DNA of 7,587 bases from Chloroflexota bacterium (GCA_003694775.1 RFJV01000763.1:1-7587), one strand, 5' to 3'; counted from the stretch's first letter, positions 1-6,127 are shown. Numbers and translations are program-made. Notes: generated by a model from the sequence alone, not told the origin.

Positions 1-158
1 ACCTGCTCCAATTTATTCCGACACCCCTGAAGCAATTCCATCACTACATATCCAGACAATACTATCTCTTCCTCATCCTCCAGCGTATCAAACCATTTCA
101 TCGCCGGTGGATATTGCCGCAACAGGTCAATCATCACATCACTGTCCAGCAGAATCAT
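1..158 (-). CDS. vapC: PIN-domain toxin, VapC-like (partial, C-terminus beyond window)
   Basis: Probable ribonuclease toxin of a type II toxin-antitoxin pair. PIN-domain toxins of this kind cut RNA using a Mg2+ site built from conserved acidic residues, and are held inactive by the partner antitoxin. Only the first 52 residues are in the window, starting MILLDSDVMIDLL. The visible N-terminus has the PIN hallmarks: a hydrophobic strand ending in the first catalytic aspartate (D5, with D7 beside it), and a second acidic position in VVMELLQG (E41). The remaining acidic residues lie past the left edge. The ATG at 158 is preceded by GGAG about nine bases upstream. It overlaps the end of the antitoxin gene by 20 bp in another frame, the usual arrangement for translational coupling in such operons. 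The PIN family call is firm. The exact target RNA cannot be told from this fragment. Confidence 0.82.
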   Translation of the reverse strand, partial: MILLDSDVMIDLLRQYPPAMKWFDTLEDEEEIVLSGYVVMELLQGCRNKLEQ

Positions 159-420
159 GGCGAGTTTCTCCACGCCGCTGTGATTGTTCCCTTAACTGAC
201 GGGCATAGACCACGCTGTCTCCAATGTCATCACGGTCTTTCCATAGACCAATTAGCCCTGATTGCCGCAGTTGACCGGCAGTTAGACAAGAACGCAAAGC
301 AGTCTTCGAGGGTTGGGGCAACAAGATGATTTCTATCAACTGCCCCTTCTTGTAAGGCAAACCTGTAATTAACACTTTGCCATCCTCTACGACAACTTGC
401 TGAACTCGAATTGCATTCAT
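139..420 (-). CDS. Type II antitoxin, partner of the PIN toxin
   Basis: Probable antitoxin that binds and neutralises the downstream PIN toxin and represses its own operon. The 93-residue product has an N-terminal strand-rich part (about residues 5-35, VEDGKVLITGLPYKKGQLIEI-like) that resembles an AbrB/MazE-like or related strand-hairpin DNA-binding unit. A second part (about 46-83) contains LTAGQLRQSGLIGLWKDR and DIGDSVVYARQLR. I recognise this as the toxin-wrapping segment common in antitoxins of Chloroflexota and cyanobacteria. The start at 420 has an AGGTGA ribosome-binding-like sequence seven bases upstream. The reading frame runs 20 bp into the toxin gene, so the last residues (GETRHDSAGQ) are encoded in the overlap. 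Gene order (antitoxin then toxin), overlap and small size all agree. The precise antitoxin family name is uncertain. A palindromic candidate operator lies just upstream. Confidence 0.75.
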   Translation of the reverse strand: MNAIRVQQVVVEDGKVLITGLPYKKGQLIEIILLPQPSKTALRSCLTAGQLRQSGLIGLWKDRDDIGDSVVYARQLREQSQRRGETRHDSAGQ

Positions 421-434
421 AATTATTCACCTGA

Positions 435-455
435 GGGATGCGATATTAAGATCCC
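435..455. promoter_or_regulatory. Candidate operator palindrome of the toxin-antitoxin operon
   Basis: The arms GGGAT (435-439) and ATCCC (451-455) are inverted. Inside lies the imperfect palindrome GATATTAAGATC (442-453), in which 10 of 12 positions are symmetric about TTAA. It sits 15 bases upstream of the antitoxin start, over an AT-rich stretch that could supply the -10 element on the minus strand. Antitoxins of type II systems commonly bind such sites to autorepress. No good -35 element was found, so this is a site candidate and not a mapped promoter. Confidence 0.35.
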
Positions 456-480
456 TAACTTTGAGACTCATCCGCTCTAA

Positions 481-501
481 AACTCTCCAACTCCCCAACT
501 G
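481..501. repeat. Short 8-bp tandem repeat, AACTCYCC, about 2.5 copies
   Basis: The units AACTCTCC (481-488) and AACTCCCC (489-496) are followed by AACTG, giving a period of 8 bp. It occupies the short spacer between the toxin-antitoxin operon and the 100-residue gene. With so few copies it could be chance, but the same period recurs with seven copies at 4950-5005, and other spacers in the window hold 7- and 9-bp units. Confidence 0.5.
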
Positions 502-506
502 GATTT

Positions 507-809
507 TCAGGGCAGTTGAAACCGTCCGGTAGCCCGGACAATTTTGTAATCAAAGTTGGTGACGTATTCAAACAGCTTGTTTTTCAGGCGATGCCATTCA
601 TCGCTGGCGAGGATGGATTTCATGGTGGGTAAATCTTCGGCAACTGCGCCGGTCAGAATTTGAGGGCCGTCGCCAAAGACGGTGTACCAGGCTTCGGTGG
701 GCTGGATGCCGAGCTTCATAATTCCGGGCGCAAATTCGCGCACCACAAAGTCAAAATATTCGCTTTCGGAGCCTGGTTTGATATCCCAGCTCATTAACAG
801 TTTTACCAT
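507..809 (-). CDS. Small conserved-looking protein, probable dimeric alpha/beta-barrel fold
   Basis: I do not recognise a named function. The 100-residue product begins MVKLLMSWDIKPG and has the length and pattern of ferredoxin-like dimeric alpha/beta-barrel proteins (the broad group that includes ABM, EthD and NIPSNAP-like families). It has a first strand with a 'W-D-I-K-P-G-S-E-S-E-Y' turn into a helix (residues 3-33), a strand around WYTVFG (41-46), a GAVAEDLPTMKSILASDEW helix region (54-72), and a final strand (87-93). No signal peptide or membrane segment is present. The start at 809 is chosen over a longer frame reaching 899, because an AGAGGA ribosome binding site lies directly before 809, the family-like fold begins there, and the extension looks non-conserved. 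It lies 96 bp downstream of the peptidase gene on the same strand, with its own possible promoter in that gap. The fold assignment is inference. Confidence 0.7.
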   Translation of the reverse strand: MVKLLMSWDIKPGSESEYFDFVVREFAPGIMKLGIQPTEAWYTVFGDGPQILTGAVAEDLPTMKSILASDEWHRLKNKLFEYVTNFDYKIVRATGRFQLP

Positions 810-855
810 GTCGTCCTCTGGAATCCGGTTGACCTGAAGATTATTCGTACTAAAC

Positions 856-884
856 AGGATAGCAGAATAGCATGGAATCTGCAA
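856..884 (-). promoter_or_regulatory. Candidate sigma70-type promoter for the 100-residue gene
   Basis: Read on the minus strand: TTGCAG (884-879) as a weak -35, a 17-bp spacer, and TATCCT (861-856) as the -10, with TGC directly before it forming an extended -10. The predicted leader is about 40 nt. The -35 matches the consensus at only three positions, so the call rests mainly on the extended -10 and spacing. Confidence 0.35.
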
Positions 885-905
885 GTTATTTGCCGCCATC
901 GGGGG

Positions 906-2183
906 TTAAATGGAGGCGCGGGCGACCAGCCGGGTCAGGGCATCGGGGTTGGAGAACGGTCCCACCGCGGCCAGATTGAGCCGGTTGCTTCGCAAAATCT
1001 GCCGGGCCAGCGACTGAACAGCTTCCGGGGTGACCGCGTCGTAGGCAGACAGAACCTGTTCCGGGGTGCGGATGTCATCCAGAAACATGGCCTGGTAGGC
1101 TACCCAGGAGGCCTGGTTGAAGGTATCTTCCAGGCTCAGCACCAGCCGTCCCTTGAGATATTCGCGGAATCTGTTCAGCTCCGCCTCCGGAACCGGCTCG
1201 TCGACCAGCCGTTTCAGCTCGTCCAGGATAATCTGCACCGTTTCCGCGGCCCGGTCGGGGTCTACACCGGCGTAGATTTCCAGCGCGCCGGTATCGCTCA
1301 GAAAGGTGAGGTGAGAGTCGATGGCATACGCCAGCCCGCGTTCTTCCCGGATTGACTGGAACAGCCGGGAACTCATCCCGTCGCCCAGAACGGCGTTGAG
1401 CACGCTCAGGGTGTACCGGTCCGGATGACTGCGGGGCAGGGCCGGCAGGGCCAGGCACAGATGCCCCTGCTCAATGGGGCGCTGTTCGACCACCCAGCGC
1501 GGTTCGGTTTGCACCGGCGGGGCCGGGCGGAAGGCCGGGCGAGTCTGCGGTTTCCAGTCCGACAGCAGGCCGCTCAGGCGGGGGAGAACGTCTGCGGGGT
1601 AAAAGGCCCCGGCGATGGCAACCACGACAGACCGGGGCTGGTAAAGGCTGTGGTAGAAATCCACCAGCGCGTCCCGCGTCATCCCGTTGAGCGACTCCCG
1701 CGTCCCGGCGACACTTCGCCCCAGGGGATGGTTGGGCCAGAGAAGGCGGTCGGTGAGGACGACTATCCACTCATCGGGCGCGTCGTACACCATATCCAGT
1801 TCCTCGCCGATAACGCGGCGTTCTTTCTCGAATTCCGCCGGGGCGAACAGGCTGTTCCGTACCTGGTCGACCAGCACATCCAGGGCGGTGTCCAGGTGCG
1901 CGGCAGATACCTTTACCTCGTAGGCGGTTGTTTCCTGGTCGGTGTAGGCGTTGCTGTATCCCCCCACCCCTTCGACCGCCTCGGCAATTTCTCTGGCGGT
2001 TGGCCTGCGGCGGGTCCCCTTGAACAGCATATGCTCAATGAAGTGGGCCGCACCGGCCAGCGAATCCGGCTCGTAGCGGGAGCCGGCGGTCACAAACACG
2101 CCCACGCTGACCGATTGGACGCTGTGACCGGGCACCAGCAGAATTTGCAGGTCGTTTTCCAGCCGATGGGTTTGAAAAATCAT
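906..2183 (-). CDS. M16B family zinc metallopeptidase (insulinase/processing-peptidase type)
   Basis: A zinc-dependent peptidase of the family that includes mitochondrial processing peptidase beta and bacterial YmxG/PqqL-like enzymes, which cleave peptides inside a closing two-domain chamber. The 425-residue product has the inverted zinc motif HFIEH (H47, E50 base, H51). The third ligand is E127 in ERRVIGEELD, 76 residues after H51 as in the family, with the conserved E120 seven residues earlier. The N-terminal M16 domain spans about 1-165. The second domain (about 170-400) contains the typical GMSSRLFQSIREERGLAYAI segment (about residues 268-287). Length is normal for a single-chain M16B protein, and there is no signal peptide, so it is likely cytoplasmic. 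All catalytic residues are present, so this is an active-type subunit; no inactive partner gene is in the window. The ATG at 2183 is the only in-frame ATG after an upstream stop, but its ribosome binding site is poor. The substrate is unknown. Confidence 0.93.
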   Translation of the reverse strand: MIFQTHRLENDLQILLVPGHSVQSVSVGVFVTAGSRYEPDSLAGAAHFIEHMLFKGTRRRPTAREIAEAVEGVGGYSNAYTDQETTAYEVKVSAAHLDTALDVLVDQVRNSLFAPAEFEKERRVIGEELDMVYDAPDEWIVVLTDRLLWPNHPLGRSVAGTRESLNGMTRDALVDFYHSLYQPRSVVVAIAGAFYPADVLPRLSGLLSDWKPQTRPAFRPAPPVQTEPRWVVEQRPIEQGHLCLALPALPRSHPDRYTLSVLNAVLGDGMSSRLFQSIREERGLAYAIDSHLTFLSDTGALEIYAGVDPDRAAETVQIILDELKRLVDEPVPEAELNRFREYLKGRLVLSLEDTFNQASWVAYQAMFLDDIRTPEQVLSAYDAVTPEAVQSLARQILRSNRLNLAAVGPFSNPDALTRLVARASI

Positions 2184-2219
2184 ATTCCGAGGCGCGCTCC
2201 ATTAAAAAGATTCCTCCCC

Positions 2220-2248
2220 ACTTTAACACGCATGTAATGGAATGTAAA
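2220..2248 (-). promoter_or_regulatory. Candidate promoter for the M16 peptidase gene
   Basis: Read on the minus strand: TTTACA (2248-2243), five of six matches to the -35 consensus, then a 17-bp spacer, then TAAAGT (2225-2220), four of six matches, with TGT directly before it as an extended -10. The expected transcript start near 2213 gives a leader of about 30 nt. Nothing else in the divergent spacer scores as well on this strand. Confidence 0.5.
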
Positions 2249-2294
2249 ATCGAATGGGCCGGCGATGACGATGTTATGCCGCCACGGCCATAAA

Positions 2295-2323
2295 TTGTTA
2301 CCATTCCCAAGCTATGCTAAAAT
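2295..2323 (+). promoter_or_regulatory. Candidate promoter for the TIR gene and downstream operon
   Basis: TTGTTA (2295-2300) is a four-of-six -35. It is followed by exactly 17 bp and TAAAAT (2318-2323), a five-of-six -10 preceded by TGC (extended -10). Transcription would start near 2330, leaving a leader of about 175 nt before the TIR start codon. This is the best rightward promoter in the divergent spacer. Confidence 0.55.
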
Positions 2324-2433
2324 ATTAACGGTTCGCCCATCCAGTGCCATCAACCAATAACGGACAGACCATGCCGGTCTGCCGGTAGCCCACCGAGAGG
2401 GTACAGCACAGAAATGGCGGCAGTCCCGGTTGG

Positions 2434-2451
2434 AACAGCAGAAACAGCAGA
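2434..2451. repeat. Direct repeat of 9 bp, two copies of AACAGCAGA
   Basis: Positions 2434-2442 and 2443-2451 are identical and adjacent. They lie in the TIR leader directly before the heptamer repeat at 2460. Confidence 0.55.
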
Positions 2452-2459
2452 AGATTGTT

Positions 2460-2480
2460 TTCTGCCTTCCGCCTTCATCC
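2460..2480. repeat. Heptamer tandem repeat TTCNNCC, three copies (STRR-like)
   Basis: TTCTGCC, TTCCGCC and TTCATCC follow each other without gap, ending about 10 bases before the AGGGAG ribosome binding site of the TIR gene. From memory, longer arrays of TTCTGCC-like heptamers are a known class of short tandemly repeated repetitive sequences in cyanobacteria and some Chloroflexota. Translated on the minus strand they give the familiar 'KAEGRRQ' pattern, here KAEGRKQ. The copy number here is low and the units have diverged. Confidence 0.6.
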
Positions 2481-2504
2481 TTTCTTCAAGAGGGAGCTTG
2501 ACCA

Positions 2505-3533
2505 ATGGCTACAGACGTATTTATCAGCTACCGCCGTACCGACTCAGACTTTGTACGGCAGTTGTACGGCCAGCTAACCCAAAACGGCATCACCGCCTGG
2601 TTCGACCAATCCGATATTGAACCGGGCGACCACTGGCGGACGGAAATTGCCGAAGGTATTCGCGGCTGTAAGGTCTTCATCGTGGTGCTGTCGCCGGACG
2701 CGGTGGAGTCCAAAAACATCCGCAAGGAAGTAGACCTGGCCGAGCGGCACAACAAGCCCATCCTGCCGGTGATGTGGCGCAAAACCGACATCCCGCCGGC
2801 ATTTGAATATGCCCTGGCCGGCATCCAGTGGTTTGATTTTGAAGGCCAGGCCACCCCGAAAAAATTCGCCGAACTGGTCGACGTGGTGAAGCGGGTGGTC
2901 GGCGGCGTGTCCGTAGAGGAGGCGGCCCAGAATAAAACCGTTGCCCGAAGGCCGCTGTTCCCGGCGGTGGAAAAGGAAACAACCGCCACACCCACCCGGC
3001 GACGGCTGGGTGGTCTCCAGAAAAAGGCCGCCGCCAGCCCCATTGCCCTGGGTGGGCGAGTCATCTCCAGTGTAGTGACCACCTTCAACCTGGACGTTGC
3101 CGACCAGGACTTTGTCAATACCGAGCTGAAATGGCTCTTTGCCGCGGCCGACCATTTCCTGAAAATTCGCCGCGGCGAGGCAGAGTACTCCCAACCGGTC
3201 CCCGTCCCCATCCCTCCCGACGCCCAGCGCTCTTCCCAGGCCGATAACCGCCTCCAGACCGGCCTGGATGAGTTCGACCTGCAGTTGTGGGCCGACCAGA
3301 TAGAAGCCGGCTTCAAGCGCATCCGCATTCACCTGCGCAACCTGGACATCCTGCTGGACCAGGAAGCCATGAAGGGCGAAGCCGGTAAAGGCGATGTTTA
3401 CCTGCAGAACCAAATCAAAAATACCCGCATTGAGATTGTCAAGGTCCTGCGCGAAGTGGCCGAACTCCTCAATCAGGCTTACGGCATCCGCGTGACCAGC
3501 CCCGACCAACTCTTGGAATTCCTGGAGCAGTAG
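2505..3533 (+). CDS. TIR-domain protein with uncharacterised helical C-terminal region
   Basis: Probable NAD+-cleaving or signalling protein. The N-terminal TIR domain (residues about 3-132, TIR_2-like) begins DVFISYRRTDSDFV and continues with AWFDQSDIEPGDHWRTEI, VFIVVLSPDAVES, then RKEVDLA and the strand KPILPVMW. E75 in RKEVDLA sits where bacterial and SARM1 TIR enzymes have the catalytic glutamate, so NADase activity is plausible but inferred. Residues 133-185 form a basic, proline/threonine-rich linker. Residues 185-223 and 253-342 look helical (for example LQLWADQIEAGFKRIRIHLRNL and IEIVKVLREVAELLNQAYG), separated by a proline-rich stretch (PVPVPIPP, 231-238). I recognise no known domain there; it may sense a trigger or drive oligomerisation. 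No membrane segment is visible. AGGGAG eight bases upstream supports the start. The stop codon abuts the start of the next gene, implying co-translation. Roles in antiphage defence or internal signalling are both possible. Confidence 0.9.
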   Translation: MATDVFISYRRTDSDFVRQLYGQLTQNGITAWFDQSDIEPGDHWRTEIAEGIRGCKVFIVVLSPDAVESKNIRKEVDLAERHNKPILPVMWRKTDIPPAFEYALAGIQWFDFEGQATPKKFAELVDVVKRVVGGVSVEEAAQNKTVARRPLFPAVEKETTATPTRRRLGGLQKKAAASPIALGGRVISSVVTTFNLDVADQDFVNTELKWLFAAADHFLKIRRGEAEYSQPVPVPIPPDAQRSSQADNRLQTGLDEFDLQLWADQIEAGFKRIRIHLRNLDILLDQEAMKGEAGKGDVYLQNQIKNTRIEIVKVLREVAELLNQAYGIRVTSPDQLLEFLEQ

Positions 3534-4934
3534 ATGGATAATTTGCAGAAAAAATTTGCCCCCTTTGCCCGCCGCATGGAAGCGGCCGGCCTGCCGGACA
3601 TTGTTATCAACACCTTCCGCTATTACTACGACCAGCTTCTCCACGGACAAACCGGATTTATCCCCGAAAACGATATCGAACCGGTAGAATCTGTACCGGA
3701 CAGTGAAACCTTCCCCGACAGTCTGGCCCAAACAGGCCAGGAGGCCCTGCCGCACACGGTAATGATTAAGCTCAACGGTGGTCTGGGAACCAGTATGGGC
3801 CTGGACCGGGCCAAGTCTCTGTTAAAGGTCAAAAACGGACTCTCCTTTCTGGACATCATCGCCCGGCAGGCGCTCACCGCCAACATTCCCCTGGTGCTGA
3901 TGAACAGCTTTGCCACCCGCGACGACTCCCTGGCCCTGCTCCGGCAGTACCCGGACCTCCAGCGCGACCACATTCCCCTGGACTTTGTTCAGCACAAAGT
4001 CCCCAAAGTAGCTCAGGCCGACCTGTCGCCGGTGGAATGGCCGGCAGACCCGGACCTGGAATGGTGCCCACCCGGTCATGGCGACATCTACACCGCCCTG
4101 GTCACCAGCGGCATGCTGACCCGCCTGCTCGACGCCGGCTACCGCTATGCCTTTGTCTCTAATGTAGACAACCTGGGCGCGGCGCTCGACCCGCTCATCC
4201 TGGGCTATTTTGTGCAGAACGACCTGCCGTTTATGATGGAAGTGGCCGACCGCACCGAAATCGACCGCAAGGGCGGCCATCTGGCCCGGCGCAAGTCAGA
4301 CGGACAGCTCATCCTGCGCGAAGCGGCCCAGTGCCTGCCGGATGACCAGCCGGAATTCCAGAACATCCAGAAGCACAAATACTTCAACACCAACAACCTG
4401 TGGCTCAACCTGCCCGTCCTCAAGCAGTACCTGGAAGAGCACAATTATCTCCTCGGCCTGCCGATGATTCGGAACAGCAAAACGGTAGACCCTCGCGACA
4501 GCACGTCAACCCCGGTATATCACCTGGAAACTGCGATGGGCGCGGCCATTGCCGTGTTTGAAGGCGCAGGCGCGGTCCGCGTGCCGCGCACCCGCTTTGC
4601 CCCGGTCAAAACCACCAACGACCTGCTGGCCGTCCGCTCCGACGCCTATCTGCTAACCGAAGATTACCGCATCATCCAGAACCCGGCCCGCAAACTGGGA
4701 CAAATTGTTATCGCCCTGGACCCCGCCGTCTACCGGCTGATTGACGAAATGGAAGCCCGCTTCCCCTACGGCCCGCCATCCCTGCTGGACTGCCAGCGGC
4801 TGACCATCGTGGGCGATGTCCGGTTTGGACGGGAGGTTGTCCTCAAGGGGCAGGTCGAACTGATTAACCCCAGCGGCTCCCAGCAGGTCATCCAGGATTT
4901 TGCCGTCCTGGAAGGCCTTTACCGCTGGGACTGA
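3534..4934 (+). CDS. UTP-glucose-1-phosphate uridylyltransferase, eukaryote-type (UDPGP family)
   Basis: Makes UDP-glucose and pyrophosphate from UTP and glucose-1-phosphate in the cytoplasm, feeding glycan, cell-envelope and glycogen/trehalose pathways. The 466-residue product belongs to the UDPGP family of eukaryotic UGP2 and some bacteria, not the GalU family. Visible motifs are the nucleotide-binding loop [11 protein letters not shown] (79-89), followed by the lysine-rich [10 protein letters not shown] (91-100). They continue with PPGHGDIY (179-186), the metal-binding SNVDNLGA (209-216), FNTNNLW (284-290), and [12 protein letters not shown] (354-365) with the conserved K359. The C-terminal part (about 420-466) resembles the left-handed beta-helix tail. 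Length is close to that of eukaryotic UGPases. The start at 3534 directly follows the TIR stop codon, with GGAG inside the TIR gene six bases upstream, so translation is probably coupled. Another hexose-1-phosphate substrate cannot be excluded, but the motifs follow UGPase closely. Confidence 0.92.
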   Translation: MDNLQKKFAPFARRMEAAGLPDIVINTFRYYYDQLLHGQTGFIPENDIEPVESVPDSETFPDSLAQTGQEALPHTVMIKLNGGLGTSMGLDRAKSLLKVKNGLSFLDIIARQALTANIPLVLMNSFATRDDSLALLRQYPDLQRDHIPLDFVQHKVPKVAQADLSPVEWPADPDLEWCPPGHGDIYTALVTSGMLTRLLDAGYRYAFVSNVDNLGAALDPLILGYFVQNDLPFMMEVADRTEIDRKGGHLARRKSDGQLILREAAQCLPDDQPEFQNIQKHKYFNTNNLWLNLPVLKQYLEEHNYLLGLPMIRNSKTVDPRDSTSTPVYHLETAMGAAIAVFEGAGAVRVPRTRFAPVKTTNDLLAVRSDAYLLTEDYRIIQNPARKLGQIVIALDPAVYRLIDEMEARFPYGPPSLLDCQRLTIVGDVRFGREVVLKGQVELINPSGSQQVIQDFAVLEGLYRWD

Positions 4935-4949
4935 AAAAACATACTACCG

Positions 4950-5005
4950 CACTATCGCAGTATCGCACTATCGCACTATCGCACTATCGCAGTATCGCAC
5001 TATCG
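4950..5005. repeat. Octamer tandem repeat CA(C/G)TATCG, seven copies
   Basis: Seven head-to-tail 8-bp units fill 56 bp: CACTATCG in units 1, 3, 4, 5 and 7, CAGTATCG in units 2 and 6. A degenerate unit TACTACCG (4942-4949) precedes them. The array occupies most of the 86-bp spacer between the uridylyltransferase stop and alanine dehydrogenase, and what would be the eighth unit (CAGAGGAG) is the ribosome binding site. No spacer sequence separates units, so it is not a CRISPR array. Copy-number change by slippage would alter spacer length by 8 bp per step without touching either coding region. Confidence 0.93.
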
Positions 5006-5008
5006 CAG

Positions 5009-5013
5009 AGGAG
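5009..5013 (+). promoter_or_regulatory. Ribosome binding site of alanine dehydrogenase, joined to the octamer repeat
   Basis: AGGAG lies seven bases before the ATG at 5021 and begins four bases after the last repeat unit. It fixes the start codon of the gene and shows that the repeat reaches into the translation initiation region. Confidence 0.75.
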
Positions 5014-5020
5014 TCTAACG

Positions 5021-6127
5021 ATGATTATCGGCATTCCCAAAGAAATCAAGGACAACGAGTACCGGGTTTCAATGACCCCCCAGGGTGTGCACCAGCTGGT
5101 TGAAGCCGGACACATGGTGCTGGTCGAAACCGGGGCCGGCGACGGCAGTTTCTTTCACGATGAGGATTACCGGCGGGCCGGCGCGTCGATTGTCAGCGCA
5201 GAAGAGGCGTGGAGCCGGGCCGAGATGGTCGTCAAGGTAAAGGAACCGCTCCCCAGCGAATACCCTTACCTCCGTCCCGACCTGGTGCTGTTTACCTACC
5301 TGCACCTGGCGGCAGACGAACAGCTAACCCGCGCCATGCTCGAAAGCGGCGTGACCGGTATTGCCTACGAAACCGTGGAACTGCCCGACGGCAAGCTTCC
5401 CCTGCTGACCCCCATGAGCGAGGTTGCCGGTCGGATGGCGGTTCAGGTAGGGGCGCAGTACCTGGAGCGGCACGAAGGAGGCCGGGGGAAACTGCTGGGC
5501 GGGATTCCCGGCGTCAGGCCGGCCAATGTGGTCATTCTGGGCGGCGGGGTGGTGGGCACCAACGCGGCCCATATTGCCCTGGGGATGGGCGCCAGTGTGA
5601 TGATGATGGATATTAACATCGACCGCCTGCGCACTCTGAGCGAACTGCTGGGCGGCAATTTTGTCACCTGGGCCGCCAATCCGATGAACATCGCCCGCGC
5701 CGTGGCCCGCGCCGACCTGGTAATCGGCGCGGTGCTGGTCAAAGGCGGAAAGGCGCCCAAGGTGGTCACCCGCGAGATGGTCGCCTCGATGAAAGCCGGC
5801 AGTGTCATTGTCGACGTGGCAATTGACCAGGGCGGATGCGTGGAAACGTCGCGGCCTACCACCCACTCCAACCCCATCTACACCGTCGATGGGGTTATCC
5901 ACTACTGCGTGGCCAATATCCCCGGCGCAGTTCCCCGAACCAGCACCTACGGCCTGTCGAACGCCACCCTGCCCTACGTGATGAAGCTGGCAAACCGGGG
6001 CTTCAAGGAGGCCGTCCTCTCCGACCCGGCCCTGGCAAAGGGGGTCAATACCTACCGGGGAGAATTAACCTACCAGGCCGTCGCCGAAGCGTTCGACCTG
6101 CCGTACACGCCGCTCAAGCTGGATTGA
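5021..6127 (+). CDS. ald: Alanine dehydrogenase (NAD-dependent)
   Basis: Catalyses reversible oxidative deamination of L-alanine to pyruvate and ammonium with NAD+, linking amino-acid nitrogen to central carbon metabolism. The 368-residue length is typical. The N-terminal catalytic half starts [20 protein letters not shown], with substrate residue R15, K74 in KVKEPL and the catalytic H95 in FTYLHLAAD. The NAD-binding Rossmann half has VILGGGVVG (171-179) with the ribose-binding acidic residue D197 at the end of the next strand. The catalytic D269 lies in VAIDQGG, followed by [22 protein letters not shown] and the family's [15 protein letters not shown]. These positions match the characterised enzymes, so activity is expected. 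It reads in the same direction as the uridylyltransferase, 86 bp after it, with no terminator in between, so it may be on the same transcript. A strong hairpin follows the stop. Confidence 0.97.
   Translation: MIIGIPKEIKDNEYRVSMTPQGVHQLVEAGHMVLVETGAGDGSFFHDEDYRRAGASIVSAEEAWSRAEMVVKVKEPLPSEYPYLRPDLVLFTYLHLAADEQLTRAMLESGVTGIAYETVELPDGKLPLLTPMSEVAGRMAVQVGAQYLERHEGGRGKLLGGIPGVRPANVVILGGGVVGTNAAHIALGMGASVMMMDINIDRLRTLSELLGGNFVTWAANPMNIARAVARADLVIGAVLVKGGKAPKVVTREMVASMKAGSVIVDVAIDQGGCVETSRPTTHSNPIYTVDGVIHYCVANIPGAVPRTSTYGLSNATLPYVMKLANRGFKEAVLSDPALAKGVNTYRGELTYQAVAEAFDLPYTPLKLD

Larger units (their letters stand above)
2324..2504 (+). other. Untranslated leader of the TIR operon and rest of the divergent spacer
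   Basis: The spacer between the two divergent genes is 321 bp (2184-2504). Besides the two promoter candidates, this leader holds an inverted repeat, CAGACC (2365-2370) and GGTCTG (2376-2381), around a 5-nt loop. TGCCGGT also occurs twice in a row of 14 bp within 2372-2386. Further on are a doubled 9-mer and three heptamers. GCAGAA (2447-2452) and TTCTGC (2460-2465) could also pair. I recognise no known riboswitch or small RNA. A 68-codon frame from 2414 has no ribosome binding site and looks non-coding. Confidence 0.4.

Noticed and set aside
810..899. Upstream extension of the 100-residue protein to an ATG at 899
   Set aside because: The added 30 residues cover the promoter candidate, and the ATG at 809 has its own ribosome binding site and begins the folded part.
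1425..2237. Long open frame of 270 codons on the plus strand opposite the M16 peptidase
   Set aside because: It lies antisense to a gene with a full catalytic motif set; its product has no recognisable domain and the frame is explained by GC-rich codon bias.
2414..2620. Small upstream open frame in the TIR leader
   Set aside because: No ribosome binding site, overlaps the TIR gene out of frame, and its middle part encodes the heptamer repeat.
1..3533. Idea of a defence island made of the toxin-antitoxin pair and the TIR gene
   Set aside because: They lie on opposite strands with an ordinary peptidase and small protein between them, and no other defence gene or mobility gene is present.
2574..3755. 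393-codon minus-strand frame opposite the TIR gene and the start of the next gene
   Set aside because: It spans two well-supported plus-strand genes, shows no domain and lacks a convincing ribosome binding site.
4950..5005. Possible mini CRISPR array
   Set aside because: Repeat units are only 8 bp and directly adjacent, with no spacers and no cas genes nearby.
4900..5103. Open frame of 67 codons reading through the octamer array ([12 protein letters not shown] repeats)
   Set aside because: It starts inside the uridylyltransferase and ends inside alanine dehydrogenase; its repetitive peptide is just the octamer repeat read through.
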